This document shows, one piece after another, positions 32,766 to 46,091 of a DNA stretch of 64,000 bases. The stretch is from Lepiota brunneoincarnata (Eukaryota > Basidiomycota > Agaricomycetes > Agaricales > Agaricaceae). Positions within the stretch are counted from its first letter, which is position 1. Every line of letters begins with the position of its first letter. The stretch is from NCBI GenBank assembly GCA_023014365.1, contig JAEBUN010000004.1, positions 2,170,001 to 2,234,000 on the forward strand. Direction: 5' to 3'. The notes beneath the pieces are model-generated. The model was not told the DNA's origin. It searched no databases and worked only from the letters and a program-made list of their open reading frames with translations. The position numbers were made by a program, and so were the translations under genes.

Positions 32766-35054
32766 TTAAATTATGAAACTACCCCTTTGTATCTGGAAGA
32801 GAGTGGCGATACAAGATCTGGCCAATGCTTCTGCACGCGAGCCAGTACGTCCCCCTCTTGACCCACGCCTTTCACGAATTTCACCACGAATCTCCACACT
32901 GTCCACGCTCGGTTTCACATTCCCTTCTCGGCCCATCACCACACAAAGCGTCTTGACAGCCTCCTCGAGTCGCCCAAGCCTACACAAGCATTCCAACCAA
33001 GTGTTCCAATGGTGCAGCGTCAACTGGTATTTGTCCCTCTGCAGCTTCGCGATGATTTGTTTGGCTATCGAATACGCTCCTGCGAATCCGCAGGCGTCGA
33101 GTATCACACTCACGCTCGCTCCGCTGAACCGACCGGTAATGTACATCAAATCCCAGACCCGATAAGCATCAGCAAAACACCCCAGACGCTGGTATGTATC
33201 CATCATCTGGTTCCATAGAGCCGCATCTGGTGAGAGCGATGCGTCGAGTGTGAGTAGGTCGTGTGCGCGTCGGGCGGTGAGGATGAGGTTGTCCCGCATC
33301 TCGTCCGCGTCTGGGTCATTGTACTGTCGCAGTTCTGTTGCAACAACGGCTAGCTGTTTGAGGAGGATGGTGTAGACTTCTGCTGTTGTCTCAAGTCCCG
33401 CGAGACGCATGTCTTTGACAATTTCAAAATATCCCTTGAGCGAAGGTATTTCAATACCTTTGCCGAATCGTAGCTTGCAGAATGCGGCAAGGACAACGGC
33501 GTATCCCTTTTCGTCTAGCGAAGATTTGAAACGCCTGTAAACCTCAAGAGCCTCCTCTAAACGTTGACAACGTCGCATGTAGAGAACGGTGATGGCACTG
33601 ACAGTATCGCTATCATCAGGTGCGTAATTCCGGGAGGCCATATCGTCCATAATTTCCCTCGCTACCCTGGCGTACTTGGATGTGGATTGGGCTGTAGCGA
33701 GGCCACGGAGGAGAGTGGCGTAGATATCTTGTTCTGCAGATCCAGGGCCATCGTTAGGCTGGGCGGGCATGTTTTCCTTTTGTAGAATGGTTGCCCGCAA
33801 ATCTTGGAAGATTGAGAGTGCTCGGTCAATATTGGCCTCCCGTGGAGGGCCAAAGTTCGATTGACACAAAGCATGGATGAGAGGGGAAATCATGGAGGGG
33901 TCAGGTGTTATTCCAGCGCTTTTGGAGGTTTCGTAGATGACGAGGGCGTCATCAAGTTTGTCCGCCCGGACATTGTTCATGATGAGGAGAGTCCAATGAG
34001 AGGCGTCACAGCGGATGCCCGACTCCTCTTCAATGAGGCGAAGATCAGATAGTTGGCGACTGTGTTGAAGGAGCTCTTGGATGATGGAAGGTGGTGGGGC
34101 GTCGTTATTATTCCAGGACCTGTACAATGCGAGGGCTGCTCGCATACCCTTGCCTTGGACAGTCTGAGTGAGCTTCAGACCCTGCTTCGCCGCTACCAGA
34201 CGTTCAGGCGACTGTCCCTTTTGGAGCTTGTTCTGGTATAGCCTTCGGGCTTGCTCCCCCCATATAGGAAAATTACGCTTCGAATATTCTTCGTACAGAA
34301 GCTCACCAAAGGAGGGGTCGTACGGCAAACCATGACGCTCCATATCTTCAGATATTGCCTCGAACGCGAGTACGGATGGAGGAGTGCCCGCTCCATCGCG
34401 GTCGAAATATTTCCACCGCAAACGGACGAGGTGCATGTAGGTTTCGGTTGTGGGATTGCACCCATACTGTCGCATTCTGGCTACCATATTACGCGCGAGC
34501 TTGTACGTGCACCCATCCATGTCCATGCAGGTCTCCAGAAACATATGATAGTGTTCAGGGATAGGAGGAATGTGGGGAGGGTGTTTGGGCATATGCTCAA
34601 GCCACTTTTGTATTGATTGGACATTTCCGCGGTGGATAAGACCTTGCACAATTGTTGTGTGGGTATCTATGGTTGGCTCCATGCCAAATACGAGCGGCAT
34701 ATCAAGAAGAATTTCCTGGATTCGCTGAAGGTCTGACGGTCGTCCTGACTTTGCATAAAGCCAGAGAATCTTGGAAACTTGCCGCTTGCTGAGAATTTGG
34801 CTCGTCGGAAAGCTGCCTCGCTTCTCTTGCTCTTTCAGTGTCCGAACAAGATTGTGGTAGTAGGTGTCGATAGCATGGAGGGACGTGGCGGATTTGAGTT
34901 GTTCGACATAACGGTCTATTATTGTAGTGGGTGTTTGCGGGGTGGTGAGTGCATATGCACGGGCTAGACGGAGACGAAGTGCGATTGGAATATTTCTACG
35001 GTGATGAAAGAGGGAGCGAATGTCCGTTCTGAGTAGAGTCCTGCATAGGAACAT
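32766..35054 (-). CDS. Pentatricopeptide repeat protein, probably mitochondrial
   Basis: One uninterrupted frame of 762 residues, which is unusual among the intron-rich neighbours. The N-terminus (MFLCRTLLRTDIRSLFHHRR... RLRLARAYAL) is rich in Arg and lacks acidic residues, as in a mitochondrial presequence. The body is helical with PPR-like units, such as TYMHLVRLRWKYFDR, DALVIYETSKSAGITPDPSMISPLIHALC, YTILLKQLAVVATELR and WNTWLECLCRLGRLEEAVKTLC. Such proteins bind mitochondrial RNA; the target cannot be read from sequence. The start codon is 137 bases from that of the divergent Sec61-gamma gene. Confidence 0.8.
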   Translation of the reverse strand: MFLCRTLLRTDIRSLFHHRRNIPIALRLRLARAYALTTPQTPTTIIDRYVEQLKSATSLHAIDTYYHNLVRTLKEQEKRGSFPTSQILSKRQVSKILWLYAKSGRPSDLQRIQEILLDMPLVFGMEPTIDTHTTIVQGLIHRGNVQSIQKWLEHMPKHPPHIPPIPEHYHMFLETCMDMDGCTYKLARNMVARMRQYGCNPTTETYMHLVRLRWKYFDRDGAGTPPSVLAFEAISEDMERHGLPYDPSFGELLYEEYSKRNFPIWGEQARRLYQNKLQKGQSPERLVAAKQGLKLTQTVQGKGMRAALALYRSWNNNDAPPPSIIQELLQHSRQLSDLRLIEEESGIRCDASHWTLLIMNNVRADKLDDALVIYETSKSAGITPDPSMISPLIHALCQSNFGPPREANIDRALSIFQDLRATILQKENMPAQPNDGPGSAEQDIYATLLRGLATAQSTSKYARVAREIMDDMASRNYAPDDSDTVSAITVLYMRRCQRLEEALEVYRRFKSSLDEKGYAVVLAAFCKLRFGKGIEIPSLKGYFEIVKDMRLAGLETTAEVYTILLKQLAVVATELRQYNDPDADEMRDNLILTARRAHDLLTLDASLSPDAALWNQMMDTYQRLGCFADAYRVWDLMYITGRFSGASVSVILDACGFAGAYSIAKQIIAKLQRDKYQLTLHHWNTWLECLCRLGRLEEAVKTLCVVMGREGNVKPSVDSVEIRGEIRERRGSRGGRTGSRAEALARSCIATLFQIQRGSFII

Positions 35055-35191
35055 TCATGCAGGCAGGGGACGCGACCGGGAAGAAAGGTTGGGTAGGACG
35101 TGTCATCTGCACCCGTGGGAACTTGGCCACGATCACACCTCCACTTTCTGCCAGCACAGTCACCATCCTCTTCTTTCCTTAGTTCTTCATC

Positions 35192-35617
35192 ATGTCTGAC
35201 AAAGTTCGTGAATTCGTCGAGATACCCCAGCAATTCGTCCGCGATGGCAACCAAGTACGCTGCACATCATCTGACCCGTTTACAAGTGCGCTAACATGTC
35301 CTTTCACAGTTTCTTACACGTTGCACCAAACCTTCACAAAAAGGTGCTCAGACGTTCTGCTTTCATAACTAAGCGAAGCTGAATACGCTTTCCCAGAGTT
35401 CATGCAAATCTGCAAGGCAGTAGCTGTCGGATTTGCCGTTATGGGCTTCATCGGTTACTTTGTTAAGCTGATCCACATCCCAATGTGAGTACTTCTACGT
35501 TCAATCCGTGTTTCAGCAGAATTGACAGTCATGGCAGAAACAACATCCTAGTGTATGTTCTTCTCCATCCGTATTACCAATCCTTTATTGACAATATGAA
35601 AAAGTGGAGGCGCATAG
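35192..35617 (+). CDS. SSS1: Sec61-gamma / SSS1 translocon subunit
   Basis: Five exons (35192-35254, 35310-35343, 35397-35484, 35538-35552, 35605-35617) give exactly 70 residues, the normal length. The sequence [30 protein letters not shown], and the tail-anchor helix [19 protein letters not shown] ending INNILVGGA is unmistakable. It is the small gamma subunit of the ER protein-conducting channel. The last two exons are only 15 and 13 bases and are easily missed by gene finders; they supply the invariant NNILVGGA end. Confidence 0.95.
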
Positions 35618-35790
35618 CTTTTATATTCTCTTCTGTATGGGCTGTTTATTTGTATATATATTCATTAATGGGACATCGACAAGATCTTGAGGCCCGAGGC
35701 TTTGCACTCATATGGATTGGCTTTTATCTTAGAACGCATCTCCAAGTCTATACAATGCAAAGCGGAACTTTATTGATGCTCTAACTATTG

Positions 35791-37406
35791 TTACACATTT
35801 GATACCGACACTGTAGGTATGCGCTCGATGCTGAAAATTGTGGAGATTTCACTAGGAACTCCTGACACAGGCCTTGTATGCTGATGCTGTGAATGCTTGG
35901 TTGATAAATCAAAAGGTGGTACGATAGGGTATGGTTTCCAAAATCGCCAGACAAGAAAAATATCCTGGGGCTCGAGTCAGTATTTTCATTTCTCCACCAC
36001 CTAGTTATCGGAACCGTACCTTTTGGGTCCCGAAAACAAGAAATGCAAGTAATGGTACTATATCGAACAGTTAGCATGTATAGCAATCCCAAATGGAAGA
36101 CACCTACGCGCTGCTTGGATCATGTATGGCCAGGGTGATCGGCATTTCCCCCATAGAGAAAGGACACCAACACTATACAGGTCAAACGTCAGACATTATA
36201 TTCTCTGAGACGACCGAGCACTTACCTTAGTGTTACAAGAGTATATATACTAAACGCAAGAACTCGAAGAGCCATCACAGGGTGATCTCTTCCCCGTATC
36301 CGCCAAAGGGAAGCTGTCAGAAATCGTTCGCTGCATCTGGAAATATCGGATTGCGATAGCAACTGCATTAGGACGTTCACCCATCATTAATTAATCCAAG
36401 ATTCTTGGAAACTCGAGATGTCGACTTACCTTCGAAACCAACAATGATAACCAGCATCGTAGTGCAGAAAGCTGGTACAGCATATCTCACACTTTATAGC
36501 CGTACCCCCCCATTAGCCTCGATAACACTCCTTGTGACCCGAAATGCCTACTCACAATGCTTCTCCGCGAAGCGTGCAATATAACCCGTTCCCTGTAATC
36601 GCGACGCCTTGCTGACGCTGCAGCTATATATACATATAGCTCATCCAATCAGCGGTTGCAAGCTGTGAATACATCAGATAGATAGACTCACGAGTGCTGT
36701 CAGCGTTATGAAGACAGAGAAAACGATGTATGGCATCGCTAACATGATACGCAACCGCAGCGTCTTGGCCATCGTGATCTTGATAAAGTGACGGTTTGTT
36801 GAACCGGTGGTTCTTGCAACGTCGTCCAGAGCTATAAATGTATATTCCGAAGGCAAGGGAAATCATGTCATTCGGTCGGTTCAGATCACAGAAGCAGAGA
36901 CATAAGAATCACCTGAATGACCAGTGCGAGCGTCGAGACAACGCACCTACAAGTGACAGTTAAATGATGCACCCATATCATCGCCATGGAGAAATTGCTT
37001 ACATTGGCGGCGCGCCGTGTATCAGTGCAGATTGGACTTGACACAGAGCACCTGGTGGTTGGTGCCGCTGCCCACTGTATAGACTATAACCAAGGGAACG
37101 TAAGTCACCGCTCTAGGAAGAAGGGGAGGAGGAAGGAAGGAACTCACAGAATACAATATACTACAGAGTAAATCACCCAGGTGTTAAAGAAATTAAGGAG
37201 TGTGGGGTGTCGGGCGACTTTTTTTGAAAGCAATAGAGTGACGATAATGACAGGTAGTCCCACTTGTCCACCAGCAATTTGAAGAGCGAGGTAGACTGGT
37301 GTCAAGTGGGAAAGATCATAGTGAACATGATCGAGCTCTTCTGAAGCACCCAGTCAGATCTGCCTTCACGGAAGGAATGAGGGTAGTGTTACATACCGGC
37401 AGACAT
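35791..37406 (-). CDS. Basidiomycete seven-transmembrane protein, frame partly broken
   Basis: The start at 37406 splices into EELDHVHYDLSHLTPVYLALQ, then IAGGQVGLPVIIVTLLLS (TM), HPTLLNFFNTWVIYSVVY with ILLYSG (TM), SALIHGAPPMCVVSTLALVIQ (TM), LAMPYIVFSVFITLTAL (TM), TTMLVIIVGFE (TM), ALRVLAFSIYTLVTLSVGVLSL (TM) and PYMIQAALPLLAFLVFGTQKDIF LVWRFW (TM). This order is typical of a large Agaricomycete family of predicted 7TM proteins of unknown ligand; GPCR-like function is inference. At least ten exons are needed. Three places do not join cleanly: around 36790 (one base too few, or an implausible 26-base intron), the exon ending near 36557, and near 36305 (one extra base). It may be decaying or carry consensus errors. 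Confidence 0.55.
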
Positions 37407-37833
37407 GGAGGGCGGCAATCAGATTTGTTAGGGGGCCTCTACAAGCGACTTTCTGCCATACTAACTCTCGAGTTCAGGACCTCCGTCAAGGATTAAACCA
37501 CACGATAAGCGATGTACAAGTCGGGGAAATTAGCTGGGGTAGTCCCTGCCGAAAGTCGAATCTAGAATCCTGATTCCAGATAACGACGGAAGGGGGAGGG
37601 AGGGGTTGGGAAAGGGAGAGAGCAGTGACTTGAGCAGGAGAGGACAGAGCGGTCCATCAGGAGAGGAGCAGCAACAGAAATGACACACCGCTCTCATCGC
37701 CTATCTGTCAGTCTCTTTCAATTTGTCCTTATTCGGCCAACCGTCCGTCACTCGAGCGCTGCTTCTTTCTCCGACTCGTCAACGATCCGTCTCTTGCCAT
37801 CCATCACCATCTATTTAAACAACTCTACCGACG
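37407..37833. other. Intergenic between COG1 and the 7TM gene
   Basis: About 430 bases between two minus-strand genes. The right part is purine-rich on the plus strand around 37585-37680 (gacggaagggggagggagggg, gggaaagggagagag). On the minus strand this is a pyrimidine tract just downstream of the COG1 stop and upstream of the 7TM start. No coding sequence recognised. Confidence 0.35.
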
Positions 37834-40800
37834 CTACCGACTGTTCTCCCCGCCAACTAATAACAATCCAAACCGTGGACCCGGCTTGGCGAGATCAAGA
37901 GAGACCTGGAGTCCGCTGCTGCTCTGCCGATGGTTCACCGTAGCGCAGCAAGTTTGGAAATTTGTTTGTAGGATCCTTCGCAGTGTTTGTGAGAGTGCTC
38001 GGGAAGAAGGTTTGCAGTCGTCTAACATATTCAGAAGAAACTCGTCCGAGATCCAACAGGTTGGGCTTGGAAAATTTTTATAAGCCTCGGGTTCACCGAC
38101 AAGAGAATGGATATTGTTTACCGTTGCCTCGAGTTTGCTTTCTAATGCGTGCAAGGCTTTCATTGCTGAAGCTAGCTTCGCAAACTCTCGCAAAAAAGCG
38201 AGGTCATGGCTGGTGTGTTCATGCCCCTCACTTAGCCAAGTCTCAATGAAGAGAGGGAGGGCATCTTGGATTATGCCCAACTGTTTTTCTCTGTCCCATC
38301 TGAAGGTGACTCCTTGTAAGGCCTCGTATAGAGATATCAATGCTTGCACAAGTTCTGGCGCTGGGGCTGGAAGATAACCTCAGCACATGACACCATCAAA
38401 CCAATTCAAGATATTCACCAGTTGGCGCACTTGGTATAACTCTGAGAGATGGTCGTCTCGCTTGGCGAACGAGGTGTGTTATTGTCCTGCGCTTCCATGT
38501 GTCCAATACAATGCTATTTACCGCGCTCAGCTCCTCTATAAAAGCTGTTCTACAATAAGTCGTCGTTGAAGAATTACATTAATATGAATGACTCACCGTC
38601 TCTGGTCGTTCTACTACAACCTATCTGGTCGATAAAGGGGGAGCGTAAGGCCAAATCCTCGGTGAGCTGTTCCAAAAGCACAAGCTTTTGAATCGAGGTT
38701 TCTATTCACCAACTGAGTTAGCTCAAGTCAATCAGAAAATCCGATGTCGGAAGTACCATCATCCCCTTCTACCTGTTCCACAGCCCTCTCCAACGCGTTC
38801 ATTGACGATCTCGTCAGTTTCCTCAGCGGCAGATTCATGGTGCTCTATGAGAAGATCGACGATAGACCTAACATAATTGGCTTAGCCTGCTCCAATGAAT
38901 ATCAAAGAGTCACATACTCAGTTTCCCCTCGCGTGCCGGACCGGATGAAAGAAATCTCGTCATAAACGCATCTTGCACAATGTTCTAGAGTATTGAGAAC
39001 GTTATCCGATAGCGCTGTCCGTCCAAATAACTGTTGTTTGAGGGCGTTCTGATATTTTTGGAGAGGGACTATCATGACTACTTGACGATTGTGATATCAT
39101 AGGTAGGGTCACCTGGGTTAAAAAGAAAGTCTATCGGTGAATCAACTAGAAATAGTGTTAGATAAAAAAATTAGTCACCAGTTTGCACACACCTGACTGT
39201 AGTTCGCCTAGATCCATTGAACGCAATGACGTTTCGAGCACCGTCTCAAATGACAACGATGCAACTCTCAACATCGATTTCCAGATTTCTATAATCCGCT
39301 CCCTACAAACTCGGTCTGTCATTTCCAGGACATGGGTTCTCTCACCCTCTTCCAGCGTTGACACCCTAACCCATCTCCCTGACACCAGTCTTACGCTCCA
39401 AATCTCCTTCACAGTTTCTAGCCCTTGAAGCCAACTTTCAAGGGCACTCTGGAACAGTTCCAAGGACTGCTTGAACCATTCGTTTAATTGGCTCAGGAAC
39501 TGTTCCTGTCGTAGGGATGCAGAGGGTGACGTGAGGTCGACATATGGTTTGTACAGCTGCAAGGTGCGGGGAAGGAGCTGGAAATGAGCAGCGGACTGTT
39601 ACGTTGGTAAGTAGTGCTCGCGTAGTCAAATGCAAGTCTGTAGGGATACCCGTGCTCTTCTCCGCGTCAGACTGGATGAACTCGAGCACACGTTCTATTA
39701 GTGGACGTCCAGATCGCCCGTCAAATATTCCAGCGGGCCACATGGACGGTTTGTGAGATAATAGTCAGCGCGCCGTACAAGGTCTCTTTTACTTCGCGAA
39801 TGCGTGGTTTTCTCGGCGAGGGTGTTTGAGATATCTCGTGAGAGTGAAAATGTAATGTTGCCGTTGGAGGAGTTTTTTGAATTGGACAGCGACACAGGCG
39901 GCGGCCAAACTTGGCTCTTGGGGACGATAGATACATTCAACGTCTTGAGTCGTTGCGAAAGCATCGAAGATAGCGCTATCATGAAGGGGGCGTGAATCCA
40001 ACAGGTGCAGTGTGACCAATGTGGCGCATGTATCCTGGAATGATTAGAAGAATCCTTCAACAGTAAGAGGAGAAACGATATAAAGCAATGCGAACCTCGA
40101 CGGAACTGGAGGCGTCTCTGAGGCCAAGTGTCGCCTTATGGATTATCTGTGAGCGGAACTGCGAGACTACATCCCACTGCCGTTGAATGAGCGGGAACTC
40201 AGCCAGCACATCCATGCCCTGGTTCTTCCACGTCTCCTCATCCTGTTCGTCACTCCGCACTAGAGCCCTGTGGACTACCCTCGCAAGAAGGAAAAGCCAC
40301 GCAGCAGGAAAGAACTTCTTCCTTTCAATCAACCGCCATAAATGCTCTGGTGCGTCGAGCAGCAACTTCATATGGGCGGCGAGAATTTGCAGTGTATGTA
40401 AGCGCCTGTCTACCCCAAAAGCAGTGAGTGTGTAATCCATAAAACCGACAAAATAGGGAGGCTCACCTTGGACATTAGATGCCGAAGACGCCTTTGGTAA
40501 GGGTGGGTCCGCTTGACTCTGAATCGTGGCCTTCGACTCTTCCAGAGCTTCAACAACGCGTTCTGAAGACTGTGCGATGGAAATTATGGATGATGACGCT
40601 TGCAATAAATCTCGATACCGTTCTCTGCGCTTTCAGAAGACAAGCTAGACGTGAGAGATAATCAGGCATAGGGCGCGTCTCAGACGCACCCAACCATCTG
40701 CCGCAGCTCTTCCTTCTTGGCATCGGCATCCCCTCTGATGTTGCGTGAGTATTCATTTATCGACTGGCATGCAAGAAGCGGACATACCTCAGGCGAGTTT

Positions 40801-41014
40801 GAATAGCCTTGATCTCAGTAACCGTGTGTTGTGTAAACAATTCGTCGGTATTGAAATCCTGGTTCTCCTTGATCATAGGTGTTGAAATCGACATCGAACG
40901 CCCCATTTTGTCCCTTACATTTGTAGCAACTGACACAGATGATGCACTCGTAAAGGTTTGTCCATTTCTAAGCGTTGAAAACGTAGGTTGAGCGAGGGAA
41001 GGACGCCGGAACAT
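37834..41014 (-). CDS. COG1: COG1, conserved oligomeric Golgi complex subunit 1 (reading frame broken)
   Basis: Start at 41014 (MFRRPSLAQPTFSTLRNG). The family core DELFTQHTVTEIKAIQTRLR, DADAKKEELRQMVGERYRDLL and SIISIAQSSERVVEAL is spliced cleanly over three exons. RLHTLQILAAHMKLLLDAPEHLW, FFPAAWLFLLARVVHRAL and EFPLIQRQWDVVSQFR follow. Downstream the match continues (LLDSRP, SQRLKTL, EVKETLYGALTIISQT, RVLEFIQSD, HFQLLPRTLQLYKPYVDL, EWFKQSLELFQSALESWL, PLQKYQNALKQQL, LAFLREFAKLASA) but in changing frames. One extra base is needed to explain each change near 39984-39990, 39805-39828, 39730-39739 and 39587-39597, and one missing base near 39067-39079. COG1 is a lobe-A subunit of the Golgi tether. 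The C-terminal limit is taken from the last open frame. Confidence 0.75.
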
Positions 41015-41278
41015 AGAGTATCTCCAAGCGAGGTTTTCGGTCAACTTGGCACTTCGCAGCTTTACGTAATCACCAAGCCCCACTTTGAATGAGGTAAATC
41101 AATAGAAGTGGAAAGAGCAAGTAATGTAACAATTCTACAGGACAGCATACAAGAGTCCAGGTCGGAGCTAAGCTTCTGGGCTTCTTGTCCAGTAGATTTC
41201 CAGAGGCCATGTACAACAACCTCAGTGTCGGCGGATTGCCTAGCCAAGCGACGATAGAGGCGGAACAAAATAGTCGTC

Positions 41279-42661
41279 TCATCGATTGTCTGCTTTATTC
41301 GTAGACTCGCCAGCATCTGCCTCACTGATACTCTTCGTACGGTCATGAGGACGACCGTTGGGGTTTGGGGAAGAGGCTGCCGAGGGGGCATTGCCCTCTG
41401 ATCGGGACTGGCCGATAGGGTGCGGGTGAACTGCTTGAGGGCCGTTGGAGGATGTGGAACCAACGGGCGAAGACGTATTTGCAAGGCGTTGATCAAGTGC
41501 TTTTAGGGCAAGGGCTCTAAAACAGGTTTAGTAATCATGGCAGAAGATGACAAATGGCTCACGGACCTCCTCCTCTCCGCCTCTGCCCGTGCATTGAGTG
41601 GAATTGGACTGTATGTGCCACTTTCAAGATCACCTGGTGATGCTGGGATCAAATGGAAGCGATTCGCTAGCTTGTAAACGGTGCTGCCCAGAATGGTGAG
41701 CGGTCCACTGTAAAATACTTGAAACGCATAGTAGAGTGGGAAACATAAAGGTACATACTGCAAGAAGGGAGGGAACCACGACACAAGGGAGAATGTTTCG
41801 CTCCTGTCCCCATATGTGTCCACACCGCCGACGGACTCCCCGTGATTCTTTTTGTAGAAGCGCAAGTACACCCAACCAACGAACCATCCGAACTGAATCA
41901 CAACCCATGGGCACTGAAAGCCTAGGAGGCAGAGAACAGTAGAAAGAGTCAGATATGCCATGGGTAGATTCTGCATGGTGATGGTAAGACGTGGAGTTGA
42001 CGTCCTAGGTTTGTGGACACACTTTTACACGGGCTTTTATAATACCCAGAATCTGAACTTGATGTTCAGGAATGAGTTGAGTGAATGCCACGAGCAAGGC
42101 GATTTGCAGCGCCATTTGCCCGTGGTACTGCATCCCATACCTGGAGCTAGGTCAGCTGATATATACGAGGGAGTGGCAAGGGATAGGCACAAAAAGAGTT
42201 CAGCGTTGCCAGTTGCGATGAATTCGATCCAATTGAGCCCGAATGCGATGATATTTGACCCGACGATTGAGACCACGATAAACTTGGCCATCTCAACTGC
42301 TCCCCATAACCTCTCCAGATACTTGAGCGCAGCAGGCACAAATATCATCGATGCTATAAACTAGAGAGACATTGTCACACAAATGGAAGATATGTCAGCC
42401 GTCGACTTGGTTGTGAGGCCAAACTCGGTACACCCTCACCTCAAGTATCGAAGGTTCGACAAATGCAGATGTCAAAAAGGTCCAAGGCGCGAAGAGACTT
42501 GAGCCAGGGACAAGCAGCATATATTGAGCCGCAGTCTGACCCATTCCCTTCCAGCTCAACCATGCGTGAAGGGTGGATGAAACGATGGTCGCAATCGCGA
42601 AGGCACGCGTAACAGGGGGTATTGACTGGATGAGGACGATTGGCGAGGACAGTACCGCCAT
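41279..42661 (-). CDS. TMEM115-family (DUF1751) rhomboid-like membrane protein
   Basis: Five exons join in frame, starting at 42661. The first exon (MAVLSSPIVLIQSIPPVTRAF) leads to LSWKGMGQTAAQYMLLVPGSS LFAPWTFLTSAFVEPSILE, then FIASMIFVPAALKYLERLWG, a membrane pair, AFTQLIPEHQVQILGIIKARVKNLPMAYL and GWFVGWVYLRFYK. These are the hallmark segments of the TMEM115/DUF1751 family of rhomboid-like pseudoproteases in the Golgi membrane. The tail is Ser/Pro-rich and ends NKADNR. A Golgi role next to COG1 is a coincidence of neighbours rather than evidence of co-regulation. 203 bases separate it from the divergent FAM32A-like gene. Confidence 0.85.
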
Positions 42662-42864
42662 GATGAAGACTTGTCAGGCGTTGACCACCAAGAATTTTTA
42701 ACCCGTAAAAGATGCTCGAGACGTATTAAACTCGAAAGCAAGCGGTGCACCGAAGGCCAGAGGACGATGTAAAATGCGTTGTGAGCTGGAATGGATGCTT
42801 TGGCTGGGCTTAAGGCACGTGGTCTCTTCTATTCTAGGCACCCTAGCTCTGTTTTCAACAATCA

Positions 42865-43407
42865 TGTCGGAATACGACGTACAGCCGGGGGGCTCCCTCA
42901 AGCTCAAGGGGGCAGTTATCGGGGGCCGTGTCGTGAAGAAGTAGGTATAACCCTCAGGCTTTGTGAATTCTTAAGCTCACCAGTTGGTTGAAAAGGAAGA
43001 AGAAGAAACCGAAGCGCAGGTATGAAGAGGCAGAGCAGGTGGCTTCTAGGGAGGAGATATCTGGCTCAGCACCTGGAAGCGGCCGCAATTCTCCCGCCGT
43101 GATTGGGGGTAGCAGCAGTGGATCGCCCCAGATGACAGATGCTCAGAAACGCTTCGAGAAAAAGCAGAAGGAGACGGTAGGTCACCCTGTTTTGAAAAAG
43201 GTTTTAATCTTTAATTCGATACCTTGTTCTCAAGCTGGCGAGGCGGGTTGCTGAGTTGGCTGGGAAGACCCATAAAGACCGGGTTAACGAGTTTAATGCC
43301 AAACTAGAGGCTCTCAGCGAGCACCACGACATACCCAAGGTGAGTATTTTATCCTCGCTTTGTAGTTACATCTCTCCATTATCCAAATTTAGGTCGGACC
43401 AGGCTAA
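42865..43407 (+). CDS. FAM32A-like (DUF1754) protein
   Basis: Four exons (42865-42941, 42996-43176, 43235-43339, 43393-43407) give 125 residues. The N-terminal MSEYDVQPGGSLKLKGAV with a following Lys run (KKKKKKPKRR) and the C-terminal [29 protein letters not shown] are diagnostic of the DUF1754/FAM32A family. Human FAM32A is a component of late spliceosomes; the same role is likely here. The last exon is just 15 bases and encodes VGPG and the stop. Confidence 0.92.
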
Positions 43408-43546
43408 GGGCTTCCCTACGGTGGTGATATCTGCTGTGCATGTACTTATGATACCTAGATTTTGTATGTAGTTACAGCGTGGGAAATTCTTAGTCCACAA
43501 CCCTCATATCATACTTTGGCCTCGTAAGCCTAACTCAAAACGCGTT

Positions 43547-45475
<1,929 letters not shown>

Positions 45476-46091
45476 TTGCCAGTTGGTGGTCTTGTAAGTA
45501 AGTGCTACCACCTAACTGCGTTTAACATTCCCCCGCTGACGCGTTACCACAAGTCATTGTATCTAGAGTCCTCTTGTCAAGTGTATTCATGAACCTCGGT
45601 TCTCCCGACAATGGAAGTGATCATTTCTCACCGCGTTCGCAACTCCAGTCCGAATCGTTCTAAATCAGCTTCTTGGTATGTTCTATTCAATCACTGCTTA
45701 TCCAATCCGCCGCCAGTGCCAGATGGAGTATCAATAAAGGCTGTTACCAGGTTGTATGGTTCGTGATTTCTTTATACTGGATGTGGCACGGACCTCCATA
45801 GTCTCAGCTCAAAGCGCCCCGTCCTCTGGGATGAAGTAGGAGTGAACCCATTGTGTGGCTTATTGGCAATACATTTTCCGAGTTCAAGCTGGTTCAACTT
45901 GAACGTCTGCACAGCATAAATAAAAGAGCAGCTAGTGTATTGTAATATATTTGTTCCGTAGATACATAAAACGAGGATTCAAGTTGTGACTTAAGCAGCC
46001 ATCATACCGCGTTTCTTCATTCAGCACCACCAAGGTTGGCCACGGGCGCGTTTCCAACATCCTCCCTTCCCTTTTCCTCTCCTCCCTCCCC
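45476..46091. other. Intergenic between RVB1 and the WHIM1-type gene
   Basis: About 615 bases with no supported gene. The right end (ccttcccttttcctctcctccctcccc at about 46065-46090) is a strong pyrimidine tract directly before the start codon at 46092, as often seen in fungal leaders. Confidence 0.4.
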
